The translations under genes and the position numbers were made by a program. The notes under the pieces are model-generated. The model ran no database searches, was not told where the DNA came from, and worked only from the letters and a program-made list of their open reading frames with translations. Shown in pieces: positions 1 to 9,801 of a stretch of 64,000 nucleotides of DNA (its first letter is position 1; each line of letters starts with the position of its first letter). The stretch spans positions 62,001 through 126,000 of the forward strand of contig JABURP010000068.1 in assembly GCA_014762645.1 (NCBI GenBank). The letters run 5' to 3'. The stretch comes from Crocinitomicaceae bacterium. Its GTDB lineage: Bacteria > Bacteroidota > Bacteroidia > Flavobacteriales_D > Crocinitomicaceae.

Positions 1-1521
1 GAAGAAGCCTTCAATTATTGGTCAGATCAATATGATATGTTGGCAGAAGCAAGAGCTGATATTATGCAAAAGGATGCTATACGCTCATTTGCACTACTGG
101 CGCTTTCTTTCCTAGCGGTGTTGCTCTTTATAAGAGGAGTATACAACAAATACATTTTGGGCGGAGCTTTGGCAATTCTAATATTATTTGATCTCGGGGG
201 CGTTTCAAAGCGCTATATAAATACAGAAAAAAGAGGTAGGAATTATGAGCAGTGGGTTGAAGTGTGGAAACAAAAGCTTCCATACAGTGCTGGTAACGGT
301 GATTTAGAAATTTTTAATCGGGAAGTACAGAAAAACCCTGATTTGCTATTCGCAGTTGATTCAGCGCTAAATGCTACGGATTTTTCAGACATGGAAAACA
401 AAGAGAAGGCCCGTTATATGGATTGGGTGAAGTTCAGAACCTTGAATCGTTACACCAATTACCGTGTGATGGATATGTCAAATCCGTTTAATTCTTCCTA
501 CGCATCCTATTTCCATAAATCGATTGGTGGTTATCATGGTGCTAAACTTGGCAGGTACCAGGAATTGATTGAATTTCACATTGGAAAAGCAAATCCGGCG
601 GTACTGGATATGTTAAATATGAAGTATCAAATTGCGTCACAACCTACACAAAGTGGGGACATGAACAGTCAGTTTGTGAAAGAAAACCCTACTGCTATGG
701 GCAATGCCTGGTTCACGAAAAACGTGAAGATGGTAGAAAATGCAGATGAGGAAATCATGGCGCTTGAATCCAGTAATGCAGCTAAATTATCCATTGGTAA
801 AGCAGGATTCCCGGTTTATATAAACGGTGAGCAAGTTACGGAAACAACAGTAGTCACAGGACAGGAGAATGTTTATTTCCTATTTCCTTCACAACAAGTA
901 GACGGTTCGGTTGTATATGATACCATAAAGCAGCAATTGCCGGTTCAGCAGGCAGCAGCTTTTGACTTATCCTTGATCCCAGGACAAAAGCCTGGAACAT
1001 GGAATTGGGCCTACGACGAGATGTTGGACTCGACATTTAACAAAATCATGACACTGACCACCTCTGGAAGGATTGGTTGGGATCCGCTGGAAGAGACTGT
1101 AGTAGACAATGATTTTAGTGATCAAATCTCACAACAGTCATATTCTGGTGAAGGAACGATTACAATGACTTCCTACCACCCGGATAATCTCGTATACAAA
1201 TCTTCGTCACCGGATAAACAATTAGCGGTGTTCTCAGAAATCTATTACCCACTTGGGTGGAAAGCCTATATAGATGGTGAAGAAGTTCCAATAATTCGAG
1301 TGAATTACGTTTTACGGGCAATTGAGGTGCCTGCGGGAGAACACACCATTGAGTTTGCTTATAATCTTCCATCATTTAAGCGTTCTGGAACTTTTTCATG
1401 GATCGGATCAATACTGGTACTCTTAATGATTGGTGCTGGTATTTTCTATGAAACAAAACGTACGGATGAGGCTACTTCTGAGGAAGAAGGTGAGGATGAA
1501 ACTGATGCCGAAGAAGTTTAA
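1..1521 (+). CDS. YfhO-family membrane protein, C-terminal part (5' end outside window)
   Basis: The reading frame is already open at base 1, so the true start lies upstream; the first ATG inside the window (37) is internal. About 506 residues are visible. They begin near the end of a membrane domain (hydrophobic stretch around residues 30-70), continue as a long soluble extracytoplasmic domain, and close with one membrane segment followed by an acidic tail rich in Glu/Asp. The motif YYPLGWKAYIDG followed by RAIEVPAGEHTIEF is the hallmark of the YfhO family of large GT-C-like multi-membrane proteins, linked to glycosylation of envelope polymers (for example lipoteichoic acid in Firmicutes). 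The substrate in Bacteroidota is not known to me. A GT2 glycosyltransferase starts 6 bp downstream, which suggests a shared operon for envelope sugar transfer. Family assignment is good; function is inferred. Confidence 0.8.
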   Translation, partial: EEAFNYWSDQYDMLAEARADIMQKDAIRSFALLALSFLAVLLFIRGVYNKYILGGALAILILFDLGGVSKRYINTEKRGRNYEQWVEVWKQKLPYSAGNGDLEIFNREVQKNPDLLFAVDSALNATDFSDMENKEKARYMDWVKFRTLNRYTNYRVMDMSNPFNSSYASYFHKSIGGYHGAKLGRYQELIEFHIGKANPAVLDMLNMKYQIASQPTQSGDMNSQFVKENPTAMGNAWFTKNVKMVENADEEIMALESSNAAKLSIGKAGFPVYINGEQVTETTVVTGQENVYFLFPSQQVDGSVVYDTIKQQLPVQQAAAFDLSLIPGQKPGTWNWAYDEMLDSTFNKIMTLTTSGRIGWDPLEETVVDNDFSDQISQQSYSGEGTITMTSYHPDNLVYKSSSPDKQLAVFSEIYYPLGWKAYIDGEEVPIIRVNYVLRAIEVPAGEHTIEFAYNLPSFKRSGTFSWIGSILVLLMIGAGIFYETKRTDEATSEEEGEDETDAEEV

Positions 1522-1527
1522 GGTGAA

Positions 1528-2436
1528 ATGATCACAGCGACGATCAGCACATATAACCGAGAGAAATATCTCCCGCAAGTGCTGGATTCATTAAAACGTC
1601 AATCACTTGATAAGTCACTGTTTGAAATTGTTTTAGTGGACAACAATTCTCCCGGTAATACCCGTGAAATTACTGAAAAATTCATTGCGGATAATCCAGA
1701 TATGGATGTGTCCTATCATTTGGAAACGAATCAGGGCCTTTCCTATGGTAGAAATCGTGGTATAAAAGAAGGAAAAGGAAAGTACATCACATTTATTGAT
1801 GATGATGCATTTTTATCCGAAGATTATCTGGAAAAGATTTACCACTACTTCGAAGAAGATTCAAGTATTGCGGCAATTGGGAGTAAAATCCTTTTACATT
1901 ATGAGGATATCAAACCAAAATGGGAAAACAAGTACCTAAACTCACTATTGGGTTGGTATGATTTAGGAGATGAACGCATTGAATTTCCAAAAAATGAATA
2001 CCCTGGAGGGTCAAATATGTCTTTTCGGATGGATGTGTTTGATCGTGTTGGATCATTCAATGTTGATTTAGGAAGGAAAGGAACCAAAATGGCCGGAAGT
2101 GAAGAAAAAGATATGTTTACACGAATATATTCACATTCGGATTTACAAGTAATTTACGTTCCTGATGCTATAGTATATCATTGTGTTCCACTTGAACGTA
2201 CGACTCCTGAATTTATCAAAAAGCAAGCATTAGGAACAGGGTATGGAGAGCGCGTTAGGGTAAAGAACAGTGGATTCGGAGCCACAGTTAAGCGTTGGTT
2301 CGTAGAATGGTTCAAATGGGGAGCCAGTTTTATCTTATGGTTTGCGTATCTGTTCAAAGGTCAACCCGCAAAAGGCAATATGATCATTCGATTTAGATGG
2401 TGGGTGAGTAAAGGGTTGTTTCTGGGTAAAGAATAG
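1528..2436 (+). CDS. Glycosyltransferase family 2 protein
   Basis: A 302-residue cytoplasmic or membrane-associated GT-A fold enzyme. The N terminus has the GT2 nucleotide-binding start (ATISTYNREKYLPQVLDSL), then VLVDNNS, and a metal-binding acidic cluster FIDDDAF near residue 93, equivalent to the DxD motif. The middle carries the EEKDMFTRI acceptor-side motif typical of GT2 (the ED/EEKD catalytic region). The C terminus has a hydrophobic segment around residues 262-277 that could anchor it to the membrane. It lies 6 bp after the YfhO-like gene and is probably co-transcribed. The sugar and acceptor cannot be told from sequence. No terminator is evident before the convergent gene that ends at 2680. 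Confidence 0.88.
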   Translation: MITATISTYNREKYLPQVLDSLKRQSLDKSLFEIVLVDNNSPGNTREITEKFIADNPDMDVSYHLETNQGLSYGRNRGIKEGKGKYITFIDDDAFLSEDYLEKIYHYFEEDSSIAAIGSKILLHYEDIKPKWENKYLNSLLGWYDLGDERIEFPKNEYPGGSNMSFRMDVFDRVGSFNVDLGRKGTKMAGSEEKDMFTRIYSHSDLQVIYVPDAIVYHCVPLERTTPEFIKKQALGTGYGERVRVKNSGFGATVKRWFVEWFKWGASFILWFAYLFKGQPAKGNMIIRFRWWVSKGLFLGKE

Positions 2437-2679
2437 CTATTGATCATCTAAAATCGAATTATTTTCCCACGGTTTCTGATTTTGATATAAATCTAATACA
2501 ATGGGTTTATGGAAATAAAGGGAGGATGCCCAAAACAATTGGACCAAGCCATTAAAGATTATCATAAACTGTGTGGTAGCTAAGAATTATCTTGTCATCT
2601 TGGGTAATTATAGCCCTTATTATCAGAAATTTTACTTTAGAAAGGGATGTGCTGCTCCATGAAGTTCAGTTGGTCTAAC
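2437..2679. other. Intergenic region between convergent genes, no gene recognised
   Basis: About 240 bases separate the GT2 gene from the end of a minus-strand PpiC gene. I see only very short open frames, no tRNA-like cloverleaf and no strong U-tailed hairpin. Confidence 0.5.
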
Positions 2680-4068
2680 CTAACTTCCGCCTACCTTCAC
2701 CCAGTTGTACTTGAAAGTGCAACGTTTTGCATATGATTCATCCAGCCAAACGTAATTCCCATTAATTTTCCGCTTAATCCATGCGTCAATGACTTTTTGT
2801 TTTTTCTCATTGAGGGCGGCCATTTGAATCAATTGGTAATCTTCATTAAGGCTGGCGATATGTGGTTTTGTTTTCCCCAATAGTTTAACAATTCGTACAC
2901 CTTTTTTCTGCTCATACATATTGTCATACAAGGTAGGAGGAGAGTAACTGCCAACATTCAAACGATCCACAATTGGTGACATTTGAGGGTCGATATCATT
3001 GATGTTTTGTAAATCCCACTTAAAATCACCCGTGTATGGATTCATAATTTTACCACCACTTCCCTTCGACTGTTCGTCCATACTAAATTTTTCAGCGGCT
3101 TCTTCAAAAGTGATGGTCCCAGATTTTATTGCAGTATAGATGCTGTCAAGTCGCTTTTTTTGTCTTACCAAAGCGTTGTTATCAGTTTCTACACATACTA
3201 ACACATGACGTACATGGTAATTATCACCTTTTCGGTCAATCAGCTGTAAATAATGGTAACCGTATTGTGTCTCAAAAATTTCAGATATCTCGCCTTCTTC
3301 AAGAGAAAACGCCTTGGCTTCAAATTCAGGAACCATGGTTCCTTTGGTTTGCCACCCTAAACTTCCGCCCTGAACTTTAGAACCAGGATCACAAGAGGTA
3401 TTAAAGGCTTCCATTTTGAATGATATATCTCCATTCACCACACGTTCCCGGGATTCTTTAATCGCTTTCATGGCTTTTGCTTTGTCCTTCTCTGTTACTT
3501 GAGGATACAAGACTATTTGTGCCACGGTTATCTTTGAGTTGATATAAGGAATACTGTCTTGGGGTAACCTATTAAAGAACTCTTTCACTTCCCGAGGTGT
3601 AACATCTACCCCCTGAGTGATTGTCTCTTTCATGCGCTCCGCTTGCATTCGTTTCTTGATGACTTCAAAGAATTCAGCTTTAATCTGTGCAACAGATTTT
3701 CCATAAAATTCTTCCAGCTTTTCAAGACTTCCGATTTGTTGAGCAATAACGTTCAGACGGCTTTCCATCTCCTGGTTCACTATTTCATCCCCAACTTCAA
3801 CACTGTCAATAACCGCCTGGTGGGCCAATAATTTTTCATATAACAATCCTTCTAGAATTTCACAATCCGTTTCATCCGTAACTTCCATACCATTTTGTAG
3901 CAAGTTCAGCTTCTGGTTCTGGATGTCTGAATAAAGGATATACTCATCACCCACTTTGGCAACAATCTTATCCACCATTTTATGCTGCCCAAAGACGGAT
4001 GTTCCTGACCAAAATAACATTACAAAAAGTGCAATGCTTTTAATATTTCTTAACTGAATTCGATTCAT
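2680..4068 (-). CDS. SurA-like peptidylprolyl isomerase (parvulin domains)
   Basis: A 462-residue periplasmic folding factor. Residues 1-27 form a signal peptide ending in VFGQ. A SurA N-terminal-type helical region follows (KVGDEYILYSDI, around 35-160). Next comes a parvulin domain around 175-285 (GGSLGWQTKGTMVPEFEAKAF, then QYGYHYLQLIDR) and a second, more degenerate parvulin-like domain around 285-395 (VRHVLV, then FEEAAEKFSMD). Such proteins chaperone outer-membrane proteins and can catalyse prolyl cis-trans isomerisation. Its start overlaps the 3' end of the upstream lipoprotein gene by 29 bp, so the two are probably translationally coupled. It is last in a minus-strand cluster guaB, PpiC, lipoprotein, PpiC, an order I recall from other Flavobacteriia. 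Confidence 0.88.
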   Translation of the reverse strand: MNRIQLRNIKSIALFVMLFWSGTSVFGQHKMVDKIVAKVGDEYILYSDIQNQKLNLLQNGMEVTDETDCEILEGLLYEKLLAHQAVIDSVEVGDEIVNQEMESRLNVIAQQIGSLEKLEEFYGKSVAQIKAEFFEVIKKRMQAERMKETITQGVDVTPREVKEFFNRLPQDSIPYINSKITVAQIVLYPQVTEKDKAKAMKAIKESRERVVNGDISFKMEAFNTSCDPGSKVQGGSLGWQTKGTMVPEFEAKAFSLEEGEISEIFETQYGYHYLQLIDRKGDNYHVRHVLVCVETDNNALVRQKKRLDSIYTAIKSGTITFEEAAEKFSMDEQSKGSGGKIMNPYTGDFKWDLQNINDIDPQMSPIVDRLNVGSYSPPTLYDNMYEQKKGVRIVKLLGKTKPHIASLNEDYQLIQMAALNEKKQKVIDAWIKRKINGNYVWLDESYAKRCTFKYNWVKVGGS

Positions 4069-4882
4069 ACGCCTCGTTAATAATGTCCTGTTTAATTTTT
4101 TGCCTTAATTCCTTTATTCGCAAGTTAAGGATCCGTTCCTTGATGTTATTCTTTTCAAAACTCAATGGTGAAATTGTGTTTTTTAGTTTGTAATCTAATA
4201 TGTTCAGAAAATAATGGTATCCATTTTCTTCAAAACGGATTTTGGACTTTTTCATTATAAATCGGTCCTTATTTATATCCTGCAAAGGTATTTCTTTTAA
4301 TAGATCGTCAAAGTAGATCCAGTTGTTTTCGTCGTAATAATAATTGCTCGCGTATATTTTTGCATAAACATCAATTTCTTCAATATCTGTATCGTTATAT
4401 AGTTTGTAGGTTCTATTGATCTTCTCTATGTCTGGTGCATCAACGGGAATTTTCAAATAGAGTACCTTCACCAAATAATCATTTAACTGAAAATCCTGTT
4501 TGTGCTTTTCATAATATGTTTTGATCTCCTGATCACTTATGACAGTATCTAACTGCTGATCAACTAATATTTGTTCTAGTTTTAGGATGTAAATATCTTT
4601 TCTGAATGCCGCTACTTTATAACTGATTTTTTCATGATCTAACTGTTCATTCTCTTCAGCTTCCTGTAAGAGAATTTGATCTTCAATCCACTGATCAATG
4701 AATTCATCCGCAATTTTAGCACTGTCTGGTTTTTCGTACTGAATTGAGTTAAGATACTTCTGTAGGTCCTGTTGATACAACTCAGCTTCATCAACACTTG
4801 CCAATAATTTCCCTTTGTCCTCATCTTCCCTGCAGGACACCAAGCTAATAATTGCTATACTATATATGAAGAGCTTGTGCAT
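4040..4882 (-). CDS. Lipoprotein related to SurA N-terminal region, no clear PPIase domain
   Basis: A 280-residue predicted lipoprotein. I start it at the ATG at 4882, giving MHKLFIYSIAIISLVSC with a lipobox ending in Cys17; a longer frame to 4927 would put 15 polar residues ahead of the signal and is less likely. The body is charged and mostly helical, with the spacing of a SurA N-terminal chaperone arm (DQWIEDQILLQEAEEN), but no parvulin active-site block (GGxLG or YGYH) is present. It sits between two genes with parvulin domains, so I infer that it is a chaperone-like partner in outer-membrane protein folding that lacks isomerase activity. The 3' end overlaps the next gene. Confidence 0.75.
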   Translation of the reverse strand: MHKLFIYSIAIISLVSCREDEDKGKLLASVDEAELYQQDLQKYLNSIQYEKPDSAKIADEFIDQWIEDQILLQEAEENEQLDHEKISYKVAAFRKDIYILKLEQILVDQQLDTVISDQEIKTYYEKHKQDFQLNDYLVKVLYLKIPVDAPDIEKINRTYKLYNDTDIEEIDVYAKIYASNYYYDENNWIYFDDLLKEIPLQDINKDRFIMKKSKIRFEENGYHYFLNILDYKLKNTISPLSFEKNNIKERILNLRIKELRQKIKQDIINEAYESNSVKKY

Positions 4883-4958
4883 CCTCAAAGACGAATTTAG
4901 GTAATTATTACCTTGTGAACGTGACAAGACACAAGGCTCTGATTTTCTTTAACAATAA

Positions 4959-6959
4959 TTAATTATTGTCTGCGAAGTCTTCAACGGAGTATAAAGCTTC
5001 TTGATGTACTTCAATGGTATGAGATTTTCTAAGTTCCTCCAACCATCTTTTCTCAAGTTCATTCTGATAAGCCGCAGTAACTAACCCTTTGGCTTCACTG
5101 AATTCACGCTCTCTTGGAGGAAGAACCTCAGCTACGTCAAATACATAGAATTCCCCATCTTTTTCAAAGATTTTGTTCAATCCTTCCTTGAATTTTCTGA
5201 TTTTCTTTCCTTTTTTGAACGCATCAGTTGTCTCAGAATTAAATGTGTGTGAACGCACCAATAAATTTAAAGTTGAATTAGCATTAATTACTTCCTGAAT
5301 CTGTCCGTAAGTTATGGTGTCAGACTCTACCATTTCATATACCCTTTCAGCTGTTTCCTTGTCTTTACACTTGTACAGTTCTCCTTTGTACCTAACTGGG
5401 TATGTAAAATCAGAACGGTGTTCATTATAATATTTTTTGATGCCAACGGTATCGTTTGCGGCTTTGTTCCAGATTTCATTTTGCATGATTTCAAAAACAA
5501 GAATTCCATCTCTGTACTCCTGCACCAAAGCTTTAAATTCCGGATATTTCTCTTCAAGCTTACTGTCTTCATATTCGGTCAGTTTAAGGGTGGACCAAAT
5601 TTTAAACTGCTCTTCAATAAACCCTTTCATTGGGCGCGGTTTTCCGGCATTTTGGAAGGTCAGTAAATACTTTTCAAAATCACCAACCGTATAGAATTGA
5701 TCGGCAAAACTGAACAATATTTCATCTTTGTGCGCATCCGACTCTAACCCTTTCCAGCGTCCCATAAAATATTCATCTCCCATTGTATTATAAAACATTG
5801 GAAGAAGTTTTTGCGCATTGGCATCCTCAAAGTTGTATTCTTTCTTTAGCTTATTTAAAAAAGAGTTCCTTGTTTGCTGTGCACGGACATCTTTTTCAAC
5901 TTTTAGCTTCAGCTCCCTGTACATTTCTTCATACGTAGGAACCGGTGTTAGCTTAATTCTTTTGATGATATGAAAACCGTAAGGGGTTCGAATAGGTTTA
6001 GTGTATTCACCATCTGCCTGAAGCGCAAATACAGCCTCTTCAAAAGAAGGAACCATTCGTTGTTTAGCACCCGCTCCAAATTCAGGTAAAACACCACCTC
6101 TTGATTTAGAGGATTGATCATCTGAGTACTTTTTTGCCAGAACTTCAAACTTCTCACCGTTTTCAAGTAGTTCGTAAATTTCATTAATCTTTTGTTCTGC
6201 AGCATCAATTTCTTCTCGGCTGGCATCAAAATTTACCAGTACCATGATATGAGCTGCCTGAATTTTCCCTTTCGCTTCACGGAGATCATGAGTTTGGATG
6301 ATATGATAACCATAGCGAGTCCTAATAGGCATAGAAACTTTACCTATTTCAGTATTAAAAGCAGCTTCTTCAAATGGGTATACCATCTGTAAAGCAGAAA
6401 AATACCCAAGATCCCCTTTGTTCATTTTAGCAGATGGATCCTGAGATCCTCCCTTTCCTGCTGCAACCTCACCAAAATCTTCTCCATCCAAAATGCGCTG
6501 GCGAAGCTCCATAATATTATTCCAGGCTTTTAAGGTGTCCTCCGGTGAAGCTTCCGGACTTACACGTATAAGGATGTGGCTGGCATGGACTTCATTTTTG
6601 GTTCGGAAATACGCTTCTTCAATCAGTTTTTCACTCTGTTTTTTGTCTACCATATAGGGCAGGGCAAGCTGTCTTCTGTATTGTTCAAGCTCTTGTTTAA
6701 GTTTCGGAATTGTATCATACCCTAAACGTTCTGCTTCTTTAACTTTTAATTTATAGTTAATGAAAAGCTCCATATACTCATCCAGGTCTTTTTTCTTAAA
6801 AGATGGGTCAGCATTGTTTTTTGTATAGATGTACAAAAATTCTGAAGCATGAATCCCTTCGCCATCAATAGTGAGTACCACGGGATCGTTTTCATCATTA
6901 TGTCCAAAACTAATGGCAGTAAATAATAATGCGAGTAATGTTACAAATACGTTTTTCAT
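4959..6959 (-). CDS. PpiC-type peptidylprolyl isomerase with two parvulin domains
   Basis: A 666-residue exported protein. Residues 1-19 are a signal peptide (MKNVFVTLLALLFTAISFG). There are two canonical parvulin domains: about 125-235 (EVHASHILIRV, GDLGYFSALQMVYPFEEAAF, RYGYHIIQTHD) and about 232-340 (IQAAHIMVLV, GGVLPEFGAG, PYGFHIIKR). The C-terminal 300 residues are a helical SurA/PpiD-like region with no known motif. It probably acts on outer-membrane proteins in the periplasm. It lies 10 bp downstream of guaB on the same strand, so it is probably co-transcribed with guaB or read from a promoter inside it. Confidence 0.9.
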   Translation of the reverse strand: MKNVFVTLLALLFTAISFGHNDENDPVVLTIDGEGIHASEFLYIYTKNNADPSFKKKDLDEYMELFINYKLKVKEAERLGYDTIPKLKQELEQYRRQLALPYMVDKKQSEKLIEEAYFRTKNEVHASHILIRVSPEASPEDTLKAWNNIMELRQRILDGEDFGEVAAGKGGSQDPSAKMNKGDLGYFSALQMVYPFEEAAFNTEIGKVSMPIRTRYGYHIIQTHDLREAKGKIQAAHIMVLVNFDASREEIDAAEQKINEIYELLENGEKFEVLAKKYSDDQSSKSRGGVLPEFGAGAKQRMVPSFEEAVFALQADGEYTKPIRTPYGFHIIKRIKLTPVPTYEEMYRELKLKVEKDVRAQQTRNSFLNKLKKEYNFEDANAQKLLPMFYNTMGDEYFMGRWKGLESDAHKDEILFSFADQFYTVGDFEKYLLTFQNAGKPRPMKGFIEEQFKIWSTLKLTEYEDSKLEEKYPEFKALVQEYRDGILVFEIMQNEIWNKAANDTVGIKKYYNEHRSDFTYPVRYKGELYKCKDKETAERVYEMVESDTITYGQIQEVINANSTLNLLVRSHTFNSETTDAFKKGKKIRKFKEGLNKIFEKDGEFYVFDVAEVLPPREREFSEAKGLVTAAYQNELEKRWLEELRKSHTIEVHQEALYSVEDFADNN

Positions 6960-6969
6960 TTCTTAAATT

Positions 6970-8442
6970 TTATTTTTTACTGTAATTAGGTGCTTCACGA
7001 GTAACAGCAACATCATGTGGGTGACTTTCCAACACACCTGCATTGGATATTCGCACAAATGGTGCTCCTTTGAGGTTTTCTATATCTTTTGCTCCACAAT
7101 ACCCCATTCCGGCTCTTATACCTCCAATAATTTGATGCATTACTTCAAAGAGGTTTCCTTTGTATGGCACTCTTCCTGAAATTCCTTCCGGAACCAGTTT
7201 TTTTGCATCATCTTCTGCCGATTGAAAGTAACGATCTTTTGATCCTTTTTGCATGGCTTCAACAGATCCCATTCCACGGTAAGATTTAAATTTTCGTCCC
7301 TGGAAGATAATGGTTTCTCCAGGACTTTCTTTAACTCCTGCAAACATTGAACCAACCATTACCGTATCCGCACCAGCTGCAATTGCTTTTACAAAGTCTC
7401 CGGTATAACGAACACCTCCGTCTGCAATTACCGGAACTCCTGATCCTTCAATAGCCATGGCTACGTCGTTCACCGCAGATAATTGAGGAACGCCAACTCC
7501 GGCAATAACGCGTGTGGTACAAATAGAACCGGGTCCAATTCCTACCTTCACGGCATCAGCACCTGCATCTACTAAAAATTTTGCTGCTTCCTTCGTGGCA
7601 ATGTTTCCTACAACAACGTCAATATTCTTGTGTTTATTTTTTATTTCCTTCAGGGTGGTAACAACACCTTGTGTATGTCCATGAGCGGTATCAATAACAA
7701 TGGCATCTACACCGGCTTCTACCAGTGCATCCACGCGTTCCAGAGAGTCATTTGTAACCCCTACAGCTGCAGCTACCCGCAATCTTCCGTATTGATCTTT
7801 ACATGAAGTGGGATGTTCTTTAACTTTAATAATATCCCGGAATGTTATGAGGCCTACAAGTTTGTTGTCTTTGTCAACTACCGGAAGTTTCTCAATTTTG
7901 TATTTCTGCAACGTTTGTTCAGCATCAATAAGTGTGGTTCCTGCTGAAGTGGTAACAATCTTATCAGAAGTCATAACTTCAACAATAGGACGGTCTATCT
8001 CCTTTTCAAATCGAAGGTCCCTGTTCGTTACAATTCCGAGCAAATATCCATTTTTATCAATAATGGGTATACCGCCAATGCTATTTTCTTCCATGAGTTG
8101 GAGAGCATCTTTGACCATAGCATCTTCACCCAGGGTAATGGGATCAATGATCATCCCACTTTCTGATCGCTTTACCTTTCGAACTTCCAGCGCCTGCTCT
8201 GCTATTGTCATGTTTTTATGTACAACACCAATTCCACCTTGCTGAGCAATTGCTATAGCCAGTGCAGATTCAGTTACGGTATCCATAGCAGCAGAAACGA
8301 TTGGAGCATTTACTTCAATGTTACGACTAAACTTTGATTTTAATTCTACCTGACTTGGTAAGACCTCGGAAAATCTTGGAACGAGCAGTACGTCATCATA
8401 AGTCAAACCTTCCTTTACGTTTTTAAGATCTGCTAGTCCCAT
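6970..8442 (-). CDS. guaB: Inosine-5'-monophosphate dehydrogenase
   Basis: A 490-residue cytoplasmic enzyme that oxidises IMP to XMP with NAD+, the committed step of GMP synthesis. All family hallmarks are present: N-terminal [13 protein letters not shown], two CBS domains around residues 95-205 inserted in the TIM barrel, the catalytic loop [10 protein letters not shown] with the nucleophile Cys308, the IMP-phosphate motif ([11 protein letters not shown]) and the mobile flap [10 protein letters not shown]. Length is standard. A TAACTTTG -7-like box lies on the minus strand at 8482-8475, about 33 bp before the ATG. Downstream are three envelope-folding genes, an unrelated pathway sharing the transcript. 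Confidence 0.98.
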   Translation of the reverse strand: MGLADLKNVKEGLTYDDVLLVPRFSEVLPSQVELKSKFSRNIEVNAPIVSAAMDTVTESALAIAIAQQGGIGVVHKNMTIAEQALEVRKVKRSESGMIIDPITLGEDAMVKDALQLMEENSIGGIPIIDKNGYLLGIVTNRDLRFEKEIDRPIVEVMTSDKIVTTSAGTTLIDAEQTLQKYKIEKLPVVDKDNKLVGLITFRDIIKVKEHPTSCKDQYGRLRVAAAVGVTNDSLERVDALVEAGVDAIVIDTAHGHTQGVVTTLKEIKNKHKNIDVVVGNIATKEAAKFLVDAGADAVKVGIGPGSICTTRVIAGVGVPQLSAVNDVAMAIEGSGVPVIADGGVRYTGDFVKAIAAGADTVMVGSMFAGVKESPGETIIFQGRKFKSYRGMGSVEAMQKGSKDRYFQSAEDDAKKLVPEGISGRVPYKGNLFEVMHQIIGGIRAGMGYCGAKDIENLKGAPFVRISNAGVLESHPHDVAVTREAPNYSKK

Positions 8443-8474
8443 ATTTCTGAATTTATTTCGATTATAAATTCCCG

Positions 8475-8482
8475 CAAAGTTA
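8475..8482 (-). promoter_or_regulatory. Putative -7 promoter box of guaB
   Basis: On the minus strand this reads TAACTTTG, an exact match to the Bacteroidota -7 consensus TAnnTTTG, about 33 bases upstream of the guaB ATG. I found no convincing -33 TTG at the usual spacing, so confidence is limited. Confidence 0.4.
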
Positions 8483-8599
8483 ATAAAAGGAAATTGAATC
8501 GTCTATATATATAAGGACCGTTGAGTCAATAGATTCTAATTTTTGTTAAATGACTTTTAGTTTCAGTGATTAATACCGTTATTTGTGAAAGCTTTTATG

Positions 8600-9244
8600 A
8601 TGCGAAAATTACTTTTTATACTGACATTGTTGATCGGATGGAGTGCATCCGCTCAGAAACAAAATGCTAACCCCAAAAAAGATTCTGTAAAGTTTATACA
8701 GTTAACGGGAATTGTTATTTCTGATAGCATGCAACGAATTCCGTACACAAAAGTGTATGATTTGAGCACCGGAAGAGGGGTTATAGCTGATTATTTCGGA
8801 TATTTTGCACTAGTGGTTCACCCGGGAGATACCATCCAGTTTAAATGTTTAGGATATAAAAAGAAAAACTTCATCATTGATGATTCTACCGACTTAAAGG
8901 AGATTAGCCTGGTTCAGATTCTGAAGTTTGATACCCTGATGTCCGATCCCGTTGATGTTTATCCATGGCCGTCTAAAGAAGCGTTTGCTGATGCTTTTGT
9001 GAATATGCCAAGTCCAAATGATGATTTAAAAAGAGCGAGAAAAAGGCTAACGCAACAAGAAATGGCATTTGTTGGTGCATTGATGGAGTCAGATGGATTG
9101 TCTTCTTACAATTCGTACATGCAAAACTTCTATCAGGAACAATACATTCGAGGACAGGGGCCAATGAACAACTTATTGAACCCGGCATCATGGGCTGATT
9201 TCATTAGTGGGATAGGAACCGGCAGGTATCGAATTTCTAATTAG
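8600..9244 (+). CDS. Exported protein with carboxypeptidase-regulatory-like domain
   Basis: About 214 residues. The frame opens with GTG at 8585, but ATGs at 8597 and 8600 immediately precede the signal peptide (MRKLLFILTLLIGWSASAQ), so I place the start there. Residues about 35-100 fit a CarboxypepD_reg-like beta-sandwich (IQLTGIVIS, then DYFGYFALVVHPGDTIQFKCLGY), a module common in Bacteroidota surface and TonB-linked proteins. The C-terminal half has no motif I know. It stands alone, divergent from guaB, and its 3' end overlaps the convergent gene at 9237 by 8 bp. Function unknown. Confidence 0.8.
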   Translation: MRKLLFILTLLIGWSASAQKQNANPKKDSVKFIQLTGIVISDSMQRIPYTKVYDLSTGRGVIADYFGYFALVVHPGDTIQFKCLGYKKKNFIIDDSTDLKEISLVQILKFDTLMSDPVDVYPWPSKEAFADAFVNMPSPNDDLKRARKRLTQQEMAFVGALMESDGLSSYNSYMQNFYQEQYIRGQGPMNNLLNPASWADFISGIGTGRYRISN

Positions 9245-9695
9245 AGAGTAGTTTCCCTAGTGCTTCTTTATCCGGGATTTCTTTTAAGAAACGCATTTCA
9301 CCTTTAGCGACATCTACAAACGCGCAATAATGCTCAATTCCGTTTGTTAAAATAAGTATGGGAGCTTCAAGCGTACTGGTGTATTTGGCAATTTGGTAAA
9401 ACGTATCTTCATTGAGTACAACTCCTGGCGCTTTACACTCAACAATTACATCCACACCTAACTTTTGATTGAATAACGCAACATCACAGCGTTTTTTCAT
9501 CCCATTGTAGTCAAGGGTATATTCAGAAACCATGCGTCCGGCAGGATAATCTTTATGTTGGATGAGGTATTGAATGAAATTTTGCCGCACCCATTCTTCC
9601 GGGGTGAGTTGTACATACTTTTTCCGCAGTACATCCCATATTTTTTCCCCGTCAATTTTTAAGTCAAATTCAGGTAGGTTCAAATTAGGGTACAT
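9237..9695 (-). CDS. Orphan PD-(D/E)XK nuclease-like protein (HsdR N-terminal-like domain)
   Basis: A 152-residue protein with the N-terminal nuclease module of type I restriction subunit HsdR (HSDR_N_2-like) and nothing else. The probable active site is the Asp in KKRCDVAL followed by VIVECKAP (Glu-x-Lys), with the helical motif QIAKYTSTL behind. There is no helicase domain and no HsdM or HsdS neighbour, so it is not part of a classical restriction system. In my knowledge this stand-alone family is widespread in Bacteroidota near DNA-replication genes; here recF follows on the other strand. It may bind or cut DNA, but its role is unknown. The start MYPNLNLPEFD is typical for the family. Confidence 0.82.
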   Translation of the reverse strand: MYPNLNLPEFDLKIDGEKIWDVLRKKYVQLTPEEWVRQNFIQYLIQHKDYPAGRMVSEYTLDYNGMKKRCDVALFNQKLGVDVIVECKAPGVVLNEDTFYQIAKYTSTLEAPILILTNGIEHYCAFVDVAKGEMRFLKEIPDKEALGKLLSN

Positions 9696-9801
9696 ATGGT
9701 AAAGTTAAGATTTATCAGCAAATTTTCAGTGCGAAAAACGCTGTGGATTATTCTGTTCTTAAGTACTCAATTTGGATGCACTTTCCTTCGGTACTATGCC
9801 T

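Noticed and set aside
7808-8245. Plus-strand 145-codon open frame inside guaB
   Set aside because: Antisense shadow of the guaB CBS-domain region; Ser-rich translation typical of reverse-frame reading.
9237-9695. Possible restriction-modification system suggested by the HsdR-like domain
   Set aside because: No methylase, specificity or helicase gene lies nearby; the neighbours are replication and housekeeping genes.
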